From Flavobacterium coralii (GTDB lineage Bacteria; Bacteroidota; Bacteroidia; Flavobacteriales; Flavobacteriaceae): a stretch of DNA of 64,000 nucleotides. Where the stretch lies: assembly GCF_019891545.1 (NCBI RefSeq), contig NZ_JAHDIU010000003.1:372001-436000 (forward strand), read 5' to 3'. Below, piece after piece: positions 62,069 through 64,000 of the stretch (position 1 is its first letter; each line of letters opens with the position of its first letter). The notes beneath the pieces are model-generated. The model was not told the origin of the DNA and ran no database searches. It worked only from the letters and a program-made list of their open reading frames with translations. Made by a program: the position numbers and the translations under genes.

Positions 62069-63243
62069 TCAATGTCAGCTTTAACAGAGAATTCTGTATC
62101 AGTATCTTGTTTACCAAAGTGCGAAATAGTAATCTTTTTAATACCCTCTATCTGTTGCACATCATTAACCCAATCGGTAAAATCTGAATTATTTAAAACC
62201 TTTCCCGATATAAGCAAAATGCTGTCCTGAAAGCTAATTTTTTCACTCTCTCTTATGTTTTTAAATAAAGGTTTGTATGTGATTTCAGATAATTGTACTG
62301 TTGATGGTACAGAGCGGCCTATATTGTTAAGTAAAAGAGAACTTTTTGAAGCAGCATTACGTGTAAAACTGTTAAGCCTTGCTTCTTTTTCTTCTACTTT
62401 CTTTGCAATTGTATGGATACTTATCAGTTCGGATTTACTTATAGAAATTGTAGATTCAAGTTCTGTTACTTTTTTGAAATAGTAATTAAAGATTAAAAAA
62501 TTTATGAGCAAAAGCGTTATTATGATACCGATTGAGAATGTTATTGCCTTTTCAAAAAATATGTGCTGATACGCATTATTATAAAGTTCTTTATTAAAAT
62601 CACCCGTATTGCCGCTAATTTGTTCTGCTTTGTTGGTTAATAGCCCAAGTACAGCACTAAAAGCGTTTAAGTTGCTGCTGCTTATAGTAAGGCCGTTTAT
62701 CGTGCTACTTGTATTATTTGCTGCTGTTACATAAAATATGCTTTCATCAGTAATACCCACTGTATGCGTATTTGTTGAAACAAAATTATTGTCAGTAAAA
62801 GAAGTGAGGCCCGCAACAGGGCACACCCCTAAACCTATAGCAGATATCCTGAAATCTTGAGAAATTTTTTTTACCAGTTCATCAACATATGTTTTCCTGC
62901 AAATCGCAATTAAGGATACTGTTTTTTTTCGCCATATTTCATAATAAAAATCATCTGACTTAATATTAGGAAATGCTTTCTGAAGTACTTTTTTATCATT
63001 CAGGTCTGTACTGTCAACCAATTTCTGCAGCACCTGGTTAGTATTTATAATAAGTGCAGTTAAATGTTTCGCTTTATATTTTTTAAGCCCGTCTTCATCT
63101 CTAACATCACTTGCAGTGATTTCTAAATTATTTTTCTTTTTTTCTACCTGTACAAAAGCATAACGGTTTGTATTGTGCCCTGTAAAGCATTCAATACCAA
63201 TAAATTTTTTTCCGCTAAGCATTTTTTGCAGATATTGTGACAT
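62065..63243 (-). CDS. GspL-like PilM-PilN fusion protein
   Basis: The 392-residue product has an N-terminal cytoplasmic actin-like domain (about 1-225) of the PilM/GspL type (KFIGIECFTGHNTNRYAFVQ; TVGITDESIFYVTAANN). One membrane helix (about 232-252, ITFSIGIIITLLLINFLIFN) follows, then a coiled coil and a periplasmic PilN/GspL-like ferredoxin fold (about 310-392, QDSILLISGKVLNNSDFTDW). The single-chain layout follows GspL of T2SS rather than split PilM and PilN. Its ATG overlaps the secretin stop (TAATG). Confidence 0.75.
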   Translation of the reverse strand: MSQYLQKMLSGKKFIGIECFTGHNTNRYAFVQVEKKKNNLEITASDVRDEDGLKKYKAKHLTALIINTNQVLQKLVDSTDLNDKKVLQKAFPNIKSDDFYYEIWRKKTVSLIAICRKTYVDELVKKISQDFRISAIGLGVCPVAGLTSFTDNNFVSTNTHTVGITDESIFYVTAANNTSSTINGLTISSSNLNAFSAVLGLLTNKAEQISGNTGDFNKELYNNAYQHIFFEKAITFSIGIIITLLLINFLIFNYYFKKVTELESTISISKSELISIHTIAKKVEEKEARLNSFTRNAASKSSLLLNNIGRSVPSTVQLSEITYKPLFKNIRESEKISFQDSILLISGKVLNNSDFTDWVNDVQQIEGIKKITISHFGKQDTDTEFSVKADIE

Positions 63244-64000
63244 TAGTAAATTACACTTGGTTTTATTAAAACAGTAAGCTTCTTTCGTGAGTCTTCTCTT
63301 TTGCGCGAGCTAAATAACCATTTTATAATTGGTATTCTTGCAAGAAGCGGTACACCTGAACCGCTGTCATTCTTAACTTTCTCTTCTAAGCCACCTAAAA
63401 CTATCAAATCCTGGTCGCGAACCCTTATCGTTGAGGTAAACTCTCTTGAGTTTATACCCGGTGGCGCATCTTCATCAATTCTTTCTCCATTAAAACTTGA
63501 TTGTATGACTTTTATGTCAAGCGTTATTTGTCCATCGCCTGATACCAGTGGTTTTATTGATACAGATAATTCAGCATCAATTGGCTGATAGTTTTTAATC
63601 TCTGATGCCTGTGGTATTTGTGAACCATAAAAGTTTTGGTTGGTTACCACATAATAAGTGGTTTCACCGATCGAAAGTTGTGCTTTATGCCCATTTAAGG
63701 TAGAAAGTCTTGGTGAAGAACGTATCTTAAGATCTCCGTTAGACTCCATAGCTTTTAAGCTTACATAAAAATCGGGAACTACGTTTCCTATATTAAGAGA
63801 ACCGAAACCATCAAAACGATTAATAATTTTATTAATTGTCTCTGCTCCCAAAGTAATATCCGCGTTTGGGAAAACTGTACCTTTTGTTGTTACAGGCTTA
63901 TCTCCTATACCTGCACTAATACCTGTTTCAATAATAGCACTCCTGCTTATTTCCAAAAGCATCACTTCTATAAGTACTACAGGGACGGGCTTGTCTATAT
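63243..64000 (-). CDS. Type II/IV secretin (GspD/PilQ-like), N-terminus beyond the window
   Basis: About 251 C-terminal residues are visible; the frame stays open to the window edge, so the gene is partial. The secretin domain shows KPVPVVLIEVMLLEISRS, KIRSSPRLSTLNGHKAQLSI, IRVRDQDLIVLGGLEEK and the membrane-lip motif GVPLLARIPIIKWLFSSRK, all hallmarks of outer-membrane secretins. It forms the gated outer-membrane channel of the system. Its stop overlaps the PilM-PilN start. N0-N3 domains and any signal peptide lie outside the window. Confidence 0.93.
   Translation of the reverse strand, partial: IDKPVPVVLIEVMLLEISRSAIIETGISAGIGDKPVTTKGTVFPNADITLGAETINKIINRFDGFGSLNIGNVVPDFYVSLKAMESNGDLKIRSSPRLSTLNGHKAQLSIGETTYYVVTNQNFYGSQIPQASEIKNYQPIDAELSVSIKPLVSGDGQITLDIKVIQSSFNGERIDEDAPPGINSREFTSTIRVRDQDLIVLGGLEEKVKNDSGSGVPLLARIPIIKWLFSSRKREDSRKKLTVLIKPSVIY

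Overview
The window is chromosomal DNA of a member of the Bacteroidota, most likely Flavobacteriaceae and close to Flavobacterium. Pointers are AT-rich DNA, TAnnTTTG promoter elements with few Shine-Dalgarno sites, type IX secretion (T9SS) C-terminal domains, a gliding-motility-type C-terminal domain with SprB-like repeats, DUF5686 outer-membrane proteins, bacillithiol synthesis (bshC), DUF4290/DUF4295 genes and many short lipoproteins. I see no tRNA, rRNA, phage, transposase, integrase or CRISPR array. The species is not identifiable by eye.

Layout. 1-5.2 kb: tandem DUF5686 paralogues. 5.2-8.0 kb (minus): operon DUF493 - DUF4290 - murA - small membrane protein. 8.1-11.2 kb: a possible small RNA, small unknown genes, a VanX-like dipeptidase and a T9SS cargo. 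11.3-16.4 kb (plus): exonuclease - FAH hydrolase - Hpt - cinA, then rpmB - rpmG - DUF4295 - ftsY. 16.4-18.7 kb (minus): two tandem serine hydrolase lipoproteins, one lacking the nucleophile. 18.7-26.4 kb: DUF721, ndk, bshC, a radical SAM protein with an odd cluster motif, rimO. 26.4-30.3 kb (minus): lipase and a stress-type cluster (DUF892, SDR, two related small acidic proteins). 30.4-39.3 kb: lipoproteins, a 1242-residue phosphoesterase/beta-barrel fusion, an HD-PycTM fusion and a GAF protein. 39.3-42.9 kb: PLP deaminase family, glucosaminidase-LysM, hemL. 43.4-53.1 kb: two giant T9SS cargo proteins, the second with nine SprB-like repeats. 53.1-55.6 kb: beta-propeller-like lipoproteins, DUF421 and an unknown.

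56.2-64.0 kb (minus): a tightly coupled operon for a type II secretion / type IV pilus-like machine. In transcription order it encodes a secretin (cut by the window edge), a PilM-PilN (GspL-like) fusion, a PilO/GspM-like protein, two lipoproteins, a PilP/GspC-like protein, a large GspK-positioned protein, two pseudopilins and a GspF-like platform. Such a machine is uncommon in a group that normally exports by T9SS, and several parts diverge from the textbook form: Ser at pseudopilin position -1, lipoproteins inserted in the operon, and a bactofilin-like large pseudopilin candidate. I regard this as the best candidate for an undescribed system here.

Other highlights are MurA with the catalytic Cys replaced by Asp, a serine hydrolase paralogue with Ser replaced by Asn, an in-frame palindromic insertion in the radical SAM gene, three copies of a GCAACCTTT / C(A/G)TCTT bipartite motif resembling an ECF-sigma promoter, and two possible orphan small RNAs.
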